Below, one piece after another: positions 43,732 through 54,000 of a stretch of DNA of 64,000 bases. The notes under the pieces were generated by a model. The model was not told the DNA's origin. It was given only the letters and a program-made list of their open reading frames with translations, and made no database searches. Position 1 is the stretch's first letter; each line of letters starts with the position of its first letter. The stretch covers positions 62,001 to 126,000 of the forward strand of contig NZ_JBITTU010000010.1 of assembly GCF_044542075.1 (NCBI RefSeq), written 5' to 3'. Source of the stretch: Leeuwenhoekiella sp044542075. Lineage in GTDB: Bacteria > Bacteroidota > Bacteroidia > Flavobacteriales > Flavobacteriaceae. The position numbers and the translations under genes are program-made.

Positions 43732-45150
43732 TTACTCTTTTTTAAAATAAATGTGTGGCTTCTTATACATATGACCTTTTGTATATAAAATTGGTAAATA
43801 ATCTAAATTAAACTGCGTATAAGTTTGGAACGTATCAGGAAATTTATCAAAATTCACCTTAGGCTTTACAGCCAAATTAACAAACTCTTTTTTCCTCTTG
43901 ACGTGTAGAACAGCAACTGTATCTAAATTCCGTAATTTAGTAGTTAACTGCATAAATTTTGAATTCTTTATTTCCTCAAAAGATTGTACTGTTGAATCAA
44001 TATCCGTTTTATTGATATAATTCATCAATTCTTTTTGTTCTTGAAAAAAATCGTCCCTTAAACTTTTAGGAAAAACTACTTCATCGACTCCGATAACAGT
44101 ATCACCCAATTTTAAGCCCTCGTTTTGTGCTTGATTTGAAAGGCCTTTCACAACTACCAAACTGTTCTGCAATCCAACCCAGACACCTGAACCATTTATA
44201 GCTTCGTTAGCTTCAATATGATACGCTACCGTTTTGTGACCTTCTCCCAAAAAATATAATTTATGATTGGGATAATCAAATATCACTTTCTCAAATCGAG
44301 ATAAAAAACCTAATCCTACACCAGCGTGTTCTCTATAATTGACGTATTTAACTAGTTCATCTCCATAAATCCTATCGCCTAACTTAAGTGGTAAAATTGT
44401 TTCATAAGATGAGTCTTCTACCACAGGCTTCGATTCATTGTATATGTTCAGGGGATCTCTATAATATTTCCATTTAATCATATCAACTTTACGATCCTCA
44501 CCCATATTACGGTTGTTCATCCTTATTGCAGCGGTTGGGTCACCTGTATCGATTATTAGTGGCACGGTGTCGCTTCCTATTTGAGCATTCACATAAACAA
44601 TATTATTTCTCAGCGTAAAAGGTAAACCTTTTCCTAATTGTAGTTTTAGATTTTTTATGTTATTAGTGACGTATATTCTATCATTTTTAAAATCAATCAC
44701 CCAACAGAGTTCCCGTAGTATATTGTTTCCTAAAATTCCGTCAATACTTAAACCAGTTTGCTGAAAATTTTTAAAATTTAGAAAAGAAACCTTTCCTAGT
44801 TCTATTTTCTCTGGCCAGATTAATCTTTCAGTCCGCTTCTCTCCATAATAATCCATAAATATAGAGGTATGATTACTAGTTGATTCCATTGCAATTTCAT
44901 CATCAAAAAGTGTAGTAGACGCGCCTGTATCAAATAAAAAATCATAAACTGTACTATCTATCTTTATGGGAACAGCGATGTGAGCTTGATTAGAATAATT
45001 AAAGTGGATCGTATCAACAACTCCTGCTTCAAAAATTATTTCTTGTTTGATATCCTCACTACAGGAAATAAATAATACAGAAGTAAAAAGAAGCATAAAA
45101 CCTAAAAACAGCTTCTGATATAATAATATTAAGTTGTTTTTAGGTTTCAT
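43732..45150 (-). CDS. Aspartyl-protease-like lipoprotein with C-terminal PDZ-like region
   Basis: 472 residues with a lipobox (LFISC, Cys30). It has two retropepsin-like motifs: FLFDTGASTTLFDD (Asp74) and LIIDTGDPTAA (Asp201), each followed by the hydrophobic-Gly (ILGNNIL; VGLGFLSRF) that closes an aspartyl-protease lobe. This is the Bacteroidota tandem type, with both lobes in one chain. A PDZ-like stretch (VVVKGLSNQAQNEGLKLGDTVIGVDEVVF) follows around 335-365. Catalysis is plausible but unproven. It lies 37 bp after the longer DUF2264 gene in the PUL direction. Confidence 0.82.
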   Translation of the reverse strand: MKPKNNLILLYQKLFLGFMLLFTSVLFISCSEDIKQEIIFEAGVVDTIHFNYSNQAHIAVPIKIDSTVYDFLFDTGASTTLFDDEIAMESTSNHTSIFMDYYGEKRTERLIWPEKIELGKVSFLNFKNFQQTGLSIDGILGNNILRELCWVIDFKNDRIYVTNNIKNLKLQLGKGLPFTLRNNIVYVNAQIGSDTVPLIIDTGDPTAAIRMNNRNMGEDRKVDMIKWKYYRDPLNIYNESKPVVEDSSYETILPLKLGDRIYGDELVKYVNYREHAGVGLGFLSRFEKVIFDYPNHKLYFLGEGHKTVAYHIEANEAINGSGVWVGLQNSLVVVKGLSNQAQNEGLKLGDTVIGVDEVVFPKSLRDDFFQEQKELMNYINKTDIDSTVQSFEEIKNSKFMQLTTKLRNLDTVAVLHVKRKKEFVNLAVKPKVNFDKFPDTFQTYTQFNLDYLPILYTKGHMYKKPHIYFKKE

Positions 45151-45187
45151 AATTTCAGTATTGAGTAGCTCTAATGCTCAGTCGACA

Positions 45188-47206
45188 TTAGAATTTAATG
45201 GTTTGTGTCTTTCCAGTAGTAAATGTTACTTCTGCTTTATCGTTTGTAAGCTTTAAAGTAAGCGGCATCAATTCCTCTTCACTAAACGATTCTCCAGATT
45301 TTTTCCAAAGCATTAATGTAGCAAACACTGTACTTTTAGCCTTTGGCGAAAAATCAGCAATCACATTGATAACTTTGCTAAAGTCTGCTACAGGATGTAA
45401 ACCTTCAGATTCTTTTATTTCGGTGTTACTCCAGCCACTTAAGGGTACAAGCGCCAATACATACTCGCCATTATCAATGAGTGTCGCTTCGGTATTACCA
45501 ATTTTAATTTTAGATTCTGTAATTGGTTTACCTTCTAGTTTAGGTAAAGCGTAATGTCCTAAACGCATTTTTACGGGCACCGTACTCAACTGTTTATCTA
45601 CGCGTAAAATTCCGTTAGGTAGTGGCATTTCTGCGAGTTGCATTTTTACCTGATCGTTTGTTTCTAAAACTGCATCTCTGTAATACACACCACTTTCATA
45701 ATTTTTAAAGGTATACAACCTCCACGGCTCCCATTCTTTCTTGGCATTTAAAAACACATAGTTCATAGAGATGGTACCATCTTCACCATCTGCCTGCCAC
45801 GGAAACGCCGAGTTATAAGATAGCTTATTGTAATTTTCGCTAGAGCGAAATCCTTGCCAATCGTCTGCTTTTTTCTCGTGACACCAGGCTCTTACCTCAG
45901 CAGCGCCTATGTTTGCATAATCTGTAATTAAAATATTTGATGCAGCTTGAAATTTATTATAGACCTTATTTTTTTCAAAAGTTGATTCCCACGGACCTTC
46001 ATTTTCAGTAGCTGTCCAAAACTTATTATCCTCTGGCAATAGCAATCCTAGAAAGGCTTTACCCATCCAAAATACACTTCCGCGTGTACTGTAGTTTTGG
46101 ACTGCAGGTTCAAAATGGTCATAAAACCCCAACGTAGGGATTCTATCTTTTAAAAATTCGGGGTTTTCTAAAAACTGAAGTAATGTGCTGGATGAGATGT
46201 GACGCAACCAGCCAAAATTAATCGTATCGTCATTTAATGTTCCCGAAAACGGAAACGGACTAATTGAAGCAATACGGTAACTGATGCTTCTTCCCCACAT
46301 AATCATCTTACCATCTTCTGCAAACATATAAGGATAGTGATACACTAAATCCTGAAAATTAGTTTTAAAACCTTTTGCAAATTCCGGGTAATGCGTATCG
46401 CCATAAACCGTTGCCCACATAGGACCGTATACCTGAAATGCCCACATACTGTAATAATCATAAGCGGGATTGTCATTGTACCAACCCTGACCCCGGTAGT
46501 CGTCTAAGGATTTTTGTAAATATTCTTCAAGCAAAGGTTTATTAACTTTATAACCCTGAGCATCAAAAAAGCTTAATACAAATATGTTGAAGAATTTCCA
46601 GTTAGAATCTACTGTAGGACCATCTCCATAACTCAGCATTGAAGCTGCAAGACCATCTTTTACCTCCTGACTTAATGGTTCCCATAAGGTTTCGGGTGAT
46701 ATAAATAATGAAATCGCCAATGCTCCATATTCGACTAAGTTCTGACTGGGACCGCCATTACCTCTGTGCTTAATATAAGCAGGATCGTTAGGATCTAATA
46801 ACTTAGGAATCTGATGCTGATAATATTCTGCTACTTTAATTCCGTTTAAGGTAAGATTGGGCTCTTTTTTAAGTAGTGGTGCTGCTACAAACAGTGTACG
46901 TACCAAACCTTCTAATTTCTCGGTAGGAACCCGATCTACACTATGTGGATAACTCTTACCCGGAAGTTTAGGAAACTTCATAGGGTCGTCTAGATTATCT
47001 ATGTAGCTAAAGGCACCTTCAAGAATATAACGTGCCGCATCTTCCCAGTGTTTTCTGGTCATCCCCGTTAACGGACTCGTTGTTAAATCTGGATTCTCGA
47101 CCTTAAAAAGTGGCATTTCGCCATCTACTTGTTTCGCCGGTTTTATTTCTTGAGCGAATGCACTGCCTGTAAGCAACAATAGACAAAGTACTTTTACTAT
47201 TTTCAT
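45188..47206 (-). CDS. DUF2264 protein (long form), candidate uronidase
   Basis: 672 residues, signal peptide ending SAFAQ. The DUF2264 (PF10022) (alpha/alpha)6 domain occupies roughly residues 45-400, with LTGMTRKHWEDAARYILEGAF, KHRGNGGPSQNLVEYGALAISLF, WKFFNIFVLSF and YDYYSMWAFQVYGPMWA. An extra beta-rich C-terminal domain (about 480-672) is absent from the second DUF2264 copy here. As I recall, DUF2264 enzymes include glucuronidases classed as GH154. Placed beside GH105 and a second DUF2264, it probably removes uronic acids or related sugars. Substrate specificity is inference. Confidence 0.85.
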   Translation of the reverse strand: MKIVKVLCLLLLTGSAFAQEIKPAKQVDGEMPLFKVENPDLTTSPLTGMTRKHWEDAARYILEGAFSYIDNLDDPMKFPKLPGKSYPHSVDRVPTEKLEGLVRTLFVAAPLLKKEPNLTLNGIKVAEYYQHQIPKLLDPNDPAYIKHRGNGGPSQNLVEYGALAISLFISPETLWEPLSQEVKDGLAASMLSYGDGPTVDSNWKFFNIFVLSFFDAQGYKVNKPLLEEYLQKSLDDYRGQGWYNDNPAYDYYSMWAFQVYGPMWATVYGDTHYPEFAKGFKTNFQDLVYHYPYMFAEDGKMIMWGRSISYRIASISPFPFSGTLNDDTINFGWLRHISSSTLLQFLENPEFLKDRIPTLGFYDHFEPAVQNYSTRGSVFWMGKAFLGLLLPEDNKFWTATENEGPWESTFEKNKVYNKFQAASNILITDYANIGAAEVRAWCHEKKADDWQGFRSSENYNKLSYNSAFPWQADGEDGTISMNYVFLNAKKEWEPWRLYTFKNYESGVYYRDAVLETNDQVKMQLAEMPLPNGILRVDKQLSTVPVKMRLGHYALPKLEGKPITESKIKIGNTEATLIDNGEYVLALVPLSGWSNTEIKESEGLHPVADFSKVINVIADFSPKAKSTVFATLMLWKKSGESFSEEELMPLTLKLTNDKAEVTFTTGKTQTIKF

Positions 47207-47290
47207 ATTTTTTTATATAAATGTAATAAACACATTTGTAAAACTTAGCATAGTTTCCCCCATATTTGAAGGAACTATACCTTTAATAAA

Positions 47291-48484
47291 CTATTGTTTT
47301 TCTACAAAACGATACATCTCTGAAGCAGCTAGTAAAAATGCTCCTACCCCAAAATCTGCAGTAGATTTTACATCAACTACTTGCCCGGGAATTGCTTTTT
47401 CGCCGATAGGCTGTACATATCCTACACTACCATCATCCTGTAATGCTACTTCACTTAAGTACGCCCAGCTTTTTTCAACAACCGGCACATACGTGTCTGT
47501 ATCAAGGATACCATTATTAATTCCCCATAAATACCCGTAAGTAAAAAATGCTGTACCACTGGTTTCTGGTCCCGGAGCGTGCGCAGGATCAAGAATACTA
47601 CGTGTCCAGTAGCCTTCGGGTTGTTGTGCACTTTTTAATGCAGCAGCCATCGTTTTAAAACGCGCTATATACTCATCACGATATTTTGCATCTTCCGGTA
47701 AATCCTGAATAACTTTTGCCAGGCCAGCAAATACCCAACCGTCACCACGAGCCCAGAAATCTTTCTTTCCGTTAGCACTTTTGTGTTTTGGATATACATA
47801 TTTTGCATCGCGGAAATACAACCCTGCTTCCTCATCAAACATAATACTGTTTGCATATGCCAAATATTCATGCAACTTTTCTAGGTAGAGCTCATTGCCT
47901 GTAACCTTATACAACTTGGTCATCACCGGCATTACCATATATAGGCCATCAGCCCACCACCAGTAATCATTAGCTTCGGTAGACATCTGGTATTCCATCA
48001 CTTCACGAGCGCGTGCTATTTTTGAATCATCTGTAAAACCTTCTATCGTATATAAATCTATATAGGTTTGAAACGCAATTTGCCAGTCTCCAAATAATAC
48101 ATAGTCATCACTTTCACCATAAGAATATTTCCAGTGTGATTTATCATCAGATTTGGCGCCTTTCCATTCATTTTTCTCTGCCCAGGCCGTAGAATAATCT
48201 AAAAAATCCTGATTCTTAGTAACCTTATAGGCTTCTATATTTCCGGTGTGATATGCAGCAGGATGCCAAAAAGCTCGCGCGTGTTTTGGATGAGTCTCCT
48301 GCCAGTGTGTATTTACCTTATTTATAATTGCAACTACTTCATTTTTATCTTGTGGCAAAGCTGAAATTTCAGCGGTTTCTACTACTTCATCTGTGCTTTT
48401 ATCTGTGGTACTCTTGCAGCTTACTACAAGTAGGCTCAAGGTTATTCCCAATGCCATCTGGTTTGAATACTTTATTAATTTCAT
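47291..48484 (-). CDS. GH105-family unsaturated glucuronyl/rhamnogalacturonyl hydrolase
   Basis: 397 residues with a lipoprotein-like signal (LLVVSC). The (alpha/alpha)6 GH88/GH105 fold is shown by WWWADGLYMVMPVMTKLYKVTG, where Asp179 corresponds to the YteR general acid, by FWARGDGWVFAGLAKVIQDLP and by GPETSGTAFFTYGYLWGI. These enzymes hydrate and release the 4,5-unsaturated uronic acid left by polysaccharide lyases, so they imply a lyase step. The candidate lyase in this locus is the BNR_4 protein upstream. Thirty-one bp separate it from the DUF2264 gene upstream. Confidence 0.92.
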   Translation of the reverse strand: MKLIKYSNQMALGITLSLLVVSCKSTTDKSTDEVVETAEISALPQDKNEVVAIINKVNTHWQETHPKHARAFWHPAAYHTGNIEAYKVTKNQDFLDYSTAWAEKNEWKGAKSDDKSHWKYSYGESDDYVLFGDWQIAFQTYIDLYTIEGFTDDSKIARAREVMEYQMSTEANDYWWWADGLYMVMPVMTKLYKVTGNELYLEKLHEYLAYANSIMFDEEAGLYFRDAKYVYPKHKSANGKKDFWARGDGWVFAGLAKVIQDLPEDAKYRDEYIARFKTMAAALKSAQQPEGYWTRSILDPAHAPGPETSGTAFFTYGYLWGINNGILDTDTYVPVVEKSWAYLSEVALQDDGSVGYVQPIGEKAIPGQVVDVKSTADFGVGAFLLAASEMYRFVEKQ

Positions 48485-48515
48485 TATTATTAGGTTGTAA
48501 GATTTAATTTATAAA

Positions 48516-49730
48516 TTAGTAATGGTGGTCTATATTAATATTCTGACCACTCCATATTTTCTTTTGAGTCCAGTCTGTCTCGGGATTACTCCATAAAGGA
48601 GCGTCTGCAGGCAGCCCCAGTATTAAAAACACTTCAGAACAGAGGTATAAACTACCTGTTGAAATATAACCTTCTCCGATATTATTTTGAGCTCCGTATA
48701 ATCCTACTTTTAGCCATCCATTTTCATCAAAAGTTCCCGGAGCCTCAATTTGATTTTTCACCATAGTAAACAGCGCATCTCGTACTTGAGCGGGTGCTAC
48801 ATCTTTAGGCAACTCATCTCTTAGTGCAACTTGCGACAGCAGTTGGAATGCTCCAAAACGATAAGCCAGAGATCTCCCGATAGGAGGATATGTACCTTGC
48901 GGACCAATCAAACGCTCTTGAATTGCTGCATAACGGGTTGCACGTTCTTTTGCTCTTTTATAATCTCTATCTTTTGCGTGACCGGTTTCTTCTAGTGTTT
49001 TATAAATATCAAGCAACATAGGCTGAATTACAAAACTGTTGTAGTAATCCCAGTGAAAATCGGGTCCATCGCCATACATCCCATCTCCCAGATACCATTC
49101 TTTATGCTTATTCAATGCGTAGTCTATACGTATTAAATCTCCACTAGTATCAAACTTGAGCAAAGCGGCTTCTACCATAGCAGTAAAGAGTAACCAATTG
49201 CTGTAATACGGTTCTATTTTACGTGATGATTTTAAAGCGTTAATTACGTTTTCTTGAGTTTTCTTATCTAAACGATCCCACGTTTGTGTAGGCGCTCTTA
49301 ATAAACCTTGTGCTAAAAAAGCAGCATCAACCAGTGGCTGACGGTCTGTGCTAAAATTCATAAAATCATCAGCCTCGGGATTGGTTCCGTTTTCTAAACC
49401 TTTTAAAACGAGCTTAATGTACTTTTCTCGCAATTTACCCTCTTTAGTATCATCAGGACCTAACTCCAGCCACGGTGCCATTCCAGAAAATAAACGCCCA
49501 AAACCTTCCAAATAGGTTACGTGTTTGCGATCATCCCAGGCTCCCGGAGAGCGCTCTACCGGCATTTTTTCTTTTAACTGGTCTTTACTTAATGCCTCTA
49601 AAAGCGGATCGGCAATTTTTATCATGGTATTTACCATATACTCCCGCTTTTCTTGTGCTTGTAAGTCTTTTATACCCGTGATTACACCAATACATAGCGC
49701 CAAAACAAAAGTTAACTGTTGTTTATTCAT
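48516..49730 (-). CDS. DUF2264 protein (short form), candidate uronidase
   Basis: 404 residues, signal peptide ending LQAQ. It is the single DUF2264 domain: MVNTMIKIADPLLEALSKDQLKEKMP, YLEGFGRLFSGMAPWLEL, YYSNWLLFTAMVEAALLKF and DGPDFHWDYYNSFVIQPMLLDIYK. Compared with the long copy it ends after the helical barrel. Two divergent DUF2264 proteins around a GH105 suggest two similar linkages being removed in turn. It lies 12 bp after the GH16 gene, clearly one transcript. Confidence 0.9.
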   Translation of the reverse strand: MNKQQLTFVLALCIGVITGIKDLQAQEKREYMVNTMIKIADPLLEALSKDQLKEKMPVERSPGAWDDRKHVTYLEGFGRLFSGMAPWLELGPDDTKEGKLREKYIKLVLKGLENGTNPEADDFMNFSTDRQPLVDAAFLAQGLLRAPTQTWDRLDKKTQENVINALKSSRKIEPYYSNWLLFTAMVEAALLKFDTSGDLIRIDYALNKHKEWYLGDGMYGDGPDFHWDYYNSFVIQPMLLDIYKTLEETGHAKDRDYKRAKERATRYAAIQERLIGPQGTYPPIGRSLAYRFGAFQLLSQVALRDELPKDVAPAQVRDALFTMVKNQIEAPGTFDENGWLKVGLYGAQNNIGEGYISTGSLYLCSEVFLILGLPADAPLWSNPETDWTQKKIWSGQNINIDHHY

Positions 49731-49742
49731 TGTCTTATTATC

Positions 49743-50609
49743 TTATGATTTTTGAAATATTCGCACGTAATCAACCTCATAGGATCTTGGAAAGCTTGTG
49801 CCTTTTAGTTCACCTCCATTAGAACCTAATGCCAGATTAAGCAATAAATAATGCGGCTGTTGAAACCCATTAAATCCGTCTACATTTTTAGTTTTACTTA
49901 AATCTATTGTATTTAATAACTCATCATCCAGATAGAGTTTTATATAATCTTCGGTCCAGTCCATTTTCCAGATATGAAATTTATTGGGCCAGTCTGAATC
50001 TTTTTCTAAAAAGGCAGTAAAAGGAATTGCCTCACTATCCCAGGAAACCCCTCGTTCTTTTCCTTTCCATGCGGCATTCGCTAAAATGTGAGAAACACCA
50101 TCAATTTGGTAATATTCCATAATGTCTATCTCACCATTTGAAGGCCATCTTTTTTTGACTCCCAATGTCCAGATTGCAGGCCACATTCCGCTTGCAGTAT
50201 CAATTTTTGCGCGTACTTCTACAATACCGTATTTAAACTCATACTTACCACGCGTATTAATGCTGGAAGAAGTATAGTTTGCTACTTGTCTATTCTTTTT
50301 CCAGTTGTTACTTTGCGCTATATAATTGGGATTGTTAACTATTTCTCGCTTTCCAGTAATTACGAGATTACCACGTTTGATAGTGGCATTTTCTTCTTGA
50401 TACCATTGCATCTCATTATTGCGTACAAAACCGTACTCATATGACCAAAACTCAGGATTAGGTTTTGATCCTTTATTAAATTCGTCATTCCAAACAAGCG
50501 TATATCCTTTAGGAACTTCAAGCTTTTTAATAATAGTGAGTGCGTCTGTAGACTTACAAGAAACCTGTATTAAAAAGAGTAAAATAAAAAGGTGTTTGAT
50601 TGTATTCAT
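49743..50609 (-). CDS. GH16 family endo-glycanase lipoprotein
   Basis: 288 residues with a lipobox (LIQVSC). The GH16 beta-jelly-roll is clear from YTLVWNDEFNKGSKPNPEFWSYEYGFVRNNEMQWYQ and the active site GEIDIMEYY, where Glu160 is the nucleophile, Asp162 the assistant and Glu165 the acid/base (retaining ExDxxE). The family cleaves beta-1,3 or beta-1,4 bonds in beta-glucans and galactans; the sequence looks closest to the laminarinase/beta-1,3-galactanase side, but that is a judgement by eye. It is preceded by a 442-bp gap, so it may have its own promoter. Confidence 0.93.
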   Translation of the reverse strand: MNTIKHLFILLFLIQVSCKSTDALTIIKKLEVPKGYTLVWNDEFNKGSKPNPEFWSYEYGFVRNNEMQWYQEENATIKRGNLVITGKREIVNNPNYIAQSNNWKKNRQVANYTSSSINTRGKYEFKYGIVEVRAKIDTASGMWPAIWTLGVKKRWPSNGEIDIMEYYQIDGVSHILANAAWKGKERGVSWDSEAIPFTAFLEKDSDWPNKFHIWKMDWTEDYIKLYLDDELLNTIDLSKTKNVDGFNGFQQPHYLLLNLALGSNGGELKGTSFPRSYEVDYVRIFQKS

Positions 50610-51051
50610 CTTTTATTGAATTTTAACCTATATGAAGAAGATTATTGATTTAAAAAAAGATTGATTTAAAGTATTTTCTTTTTTCAATACTATTTAACAT
50701 TGTTCATTAATCGACTTCTCTACTGCCTAACTATAGGTTTTACTCTTAAACCTTAATATTTGATTTGCCGTTCAATTCTACTTTTCAATTTATACCCTTT
50801 TATAACTTTAAAACAGAAATTTCTCAGAGTGAGTTTGCGGTAAATTCAGGAATTAAAGCTTATTCACTGATGTTGATTTATCTCATAAAACCCTCATTAA
50901 GTTTTCAGTATAAACAGGTTAACTATCAATCAGTGCAACAGCTACTTCGAGATTATTATCGGGATTTGTAACTATTGCAGCCGTCTGGCCCCTAAAAATG
51001 GAGCCAGAAGAATGCAACTTATATTTAAAAGGTTCTTAGCGCCTACTTTGT
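50610..51051 (-). other. 442-bp gap in the PUL with a hairpin
   Basis: No convincing gene on either strand. At 50984-51008 a 9-bp stem (TCTGGCTCC/GGGGCCAGA on the minus strand, one G-U, loop ATTTTTA) lies 43 nt downstream of the GH2 stop. No T run follows, so it may be a processing or attenuation hairpin rather than a terminator. A promoter for GH16 could lie in the remaining AT-rich part, but none matching the consensus was found. Confidence 0.5.
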
Positions 51052-54000
51052 TTATTCTAACAATGAGATAGTATAGCTGTAGCTATATGAATTATCCTCT
51101 AATCTGTATTTTTCTAATGGATATTCTCCCCAACTGTTAAGACCTCCTAAACCGCGTTGTTTTAAATCTAAATGAAGAAAGACCTTATCCTGTACCTTTA
51201 AATCTGTTGGGTGTCTCTGATTTTTAGAAAAACCTGGGTCAAGATCCTCTGTAGAAATATTGAGAGCACTAAACCCTAAAGGCTGAGCTCCGGAAATCTT
51301 CAATCCTTTGCCAGCAGCATTAGATAATGTCAACCAGCGTGCATCAGTATGATATCCTGATTCCTGTGGGCGAATGTAGGTATATGTAAATTGATTCTCT
51401 ACGTTGTCTTCATAAGTACCTAAAAATGCAGATTCTTTACGATCTGAATAATTTTCCCATGGACCACGGCCGTAATACTTTAGATTATTAAAACTTCCAT
51501 CTAGAATCATACGCATTCCAAAACGAGGCATTTCAGGTATTTCTTTACCGCTCATATCTATACTAGCTGTTACGGTGATTTCTCCTGTATTAGCAATTAA
51601 GTAACTAATCGTATATGGCACATCTACCCCTGCAAGTTGATGCATTACAGTAACCGGCAAGCCATTATCAGTAAGCTTTCCTACCTCTGCAGATATTAAT
51701 TGTGCGTCTTTAGAAGCCGTTTTCCAGGCTTGTAATTTCTTCGGCATACCATTACCAAAATCATTATCGGTAGGAGCTCTCCAAAAATAAGGCTGCGGAA
51801 ACTCACTTACTACAGCACCTGCATTCTTAAGTTGGTACGTTTCAATCTGACCTGTTTTTAGGTTTATAGCTCCCATTACTTTATCAGAACTGAACTGTAG
51901 GGTGTCATTTGTAGTTTTAAATACAAGTTTACTTTCTGAGGTACTATCTTTTTTAGAAGCAAAATAATTATTCTTGTTCATATCAAATTGCTCACGCGCC
52001 ATCTCAAAACCAGCAGGAATTAATGCTGAAGCTTTAGTTGTATATGCATAAACATCTAAGAAATATTCCCCTTGTGTCATTTCAGGTAAATCAAGTTGTA
52101 CAGATTCTTGTGTGTTAGGTTCTGCCGAAACTTTAAATTCTCCTGTTTCTACCGAAATACCATCCTTCAGTAGGTTCCATTTAAAACTGAATTGATCAAG
52201 ATTTGTATAGTTGTATTCATTTGTGACATTCAAAGAGTTACCTATTATAGAAAATTCTATAGGTTGATATACTTTCTTCACTTCGGCTAAAGAAGGATGT
52301 GCAATACGATCTGCTGTAACTAACCCATTTGCATTAAAATTTTCATCATTCTGTAAATCTTTACCTCCAAGGTCACCACCATATGCCCAGAACTCACGAC
52401 CATCATCTGTTTTAGCTCTTAATCCCTGATCTACCCAATCCCAGATAAAACCGCCTTGCATATGTGGGCTACTGTCTATAATATCCCAATACTCTCTAAA
52501 ATTACCGCTGCTGTTTCCCATTGCGTGTGAGTACTCACACATTATGTAAGGTCTTGTAACATCTGTGCGTTCTGCATATTCCTTCATATCCTTAAGTCGC
52601 GGATACATAGGTGCAACGACATCTGTATCACGGTTTTGACCTGCCTGCTCAAAAGTTACTAAACGCGAAGTATCCGTTTTCTTTAACCAATCATAAGCTT
52701 CATAGAAAACCGGACCATTACCAGACTCATTACCCATAGACCAAAGAATAACTGATGTATGATTTTTATCCATCTCATACATACGCTGAATACGATCTAA
52801 ATGTGCAGGAGCCCATTCTTCTAAATATGCAGGATGTTTAGACTCATCTATTTTGCCCTGAAATTCTGCGCCCATTGCATGGGTTTCAATATTTGCCTCA
52901 TCAACAATGTAAAAACCAAACTCATCTGCAAGATCATAAACAGCCTGACCGTGTGGATAGTGGCTCATACGTACTGCGTTGATATTATTACGCGCCATTA
53001 ATTCAAAATCTTTACGCGTCATCTCAAGATCTGGTACATGACCTTTATCTGGGTGATGCTCGTGCAGGTTTACCCCACGTACTGTAACAGCCTTACCATT
53101 AACTAAAAGCTGTGCATTTTTAAGCTCTACTTTTCTAAAACCGGTGCGCCCAGAAGTAACTGCCACTGTGTGCCCATTTTTATCTTCTAGCTTGATGATG
53201 TAATTATATAGATATGGAGTTTCTCCGCTCCACTTTAATATATCAGGAATTGTCAAATCAAACGATAAATTACCACCTGCCGCAGGTACATTTTTCTTTT
53301 CGGCTAAAACCAGATTTCCATCTTTATCAAAAAGAGCAACCTGTACTCGTGGATTTTTAATTTTACTTTTTGCGAAAGAACGTATATCTACCTCAGCAGA
53401 AAATTTTCCATTTTTATAATTAGCATCCAAATCACTGGTAACTCGATAATCCCAAATCGTAGTTTTAGGCATTGCCTGTAGAAAAACAGTACGCTCTATA
53501 CCACTTAACCTCCAGAAATCTTGATCTTCCAGATAGCTTCCGTCGTGCCAGCGAGTAACCTGTACTGCTAGTAAATTTTCTCCTTTTTGTAAATAGCTGG
53601 TTATATTAAATTCTGCCGGGGTTTTAGAAGCCTTTGTCATACCTACTTCTTTACCATTTACAAATATGCGCGCATACCCTGAAATGGAGCCAAAACTTAA
53701 AACAACTTCTTTATCACTCCACCCTTCAGGTACAGTAAATGAGGTACGGTAACTTCCTACAGGATTGTAATCCCCGTTTATAAAGGGCGGGTTTTTAGGA
53801 AAAGGATAAGCTACGTTTGTGTAAATAGGTATATCAAAACCTTCGGTCTCCCAGTTAGAAGGGACATTTATAGCATCCCAACCGCTGTCGTCTAAATCGG
53901 TTTTATAAAAATCCTGCAGAAGTTGTTCTGGATTTTTTGCAAGATTAAATTTCCAGGTTCCATCAAGGCTTTTATAAAGAGATGATTTTTCGGGGGTGCG

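Noticed and set aside
47225..47285. Weak hairpin ATAGTT...AACTAT between the GH105 and long DUF2264 genes
   Set aside because: Short, bulged stem without a T run; not enough to call a terminator.
50765..50971. 68-codon plus-strand frame in the GH2-GH16 gap
   Set aside because: No recognisable domain, aromatic-rich low-complexity product, and opposite to all neighbours; treated as chance in AT-rich DNA.
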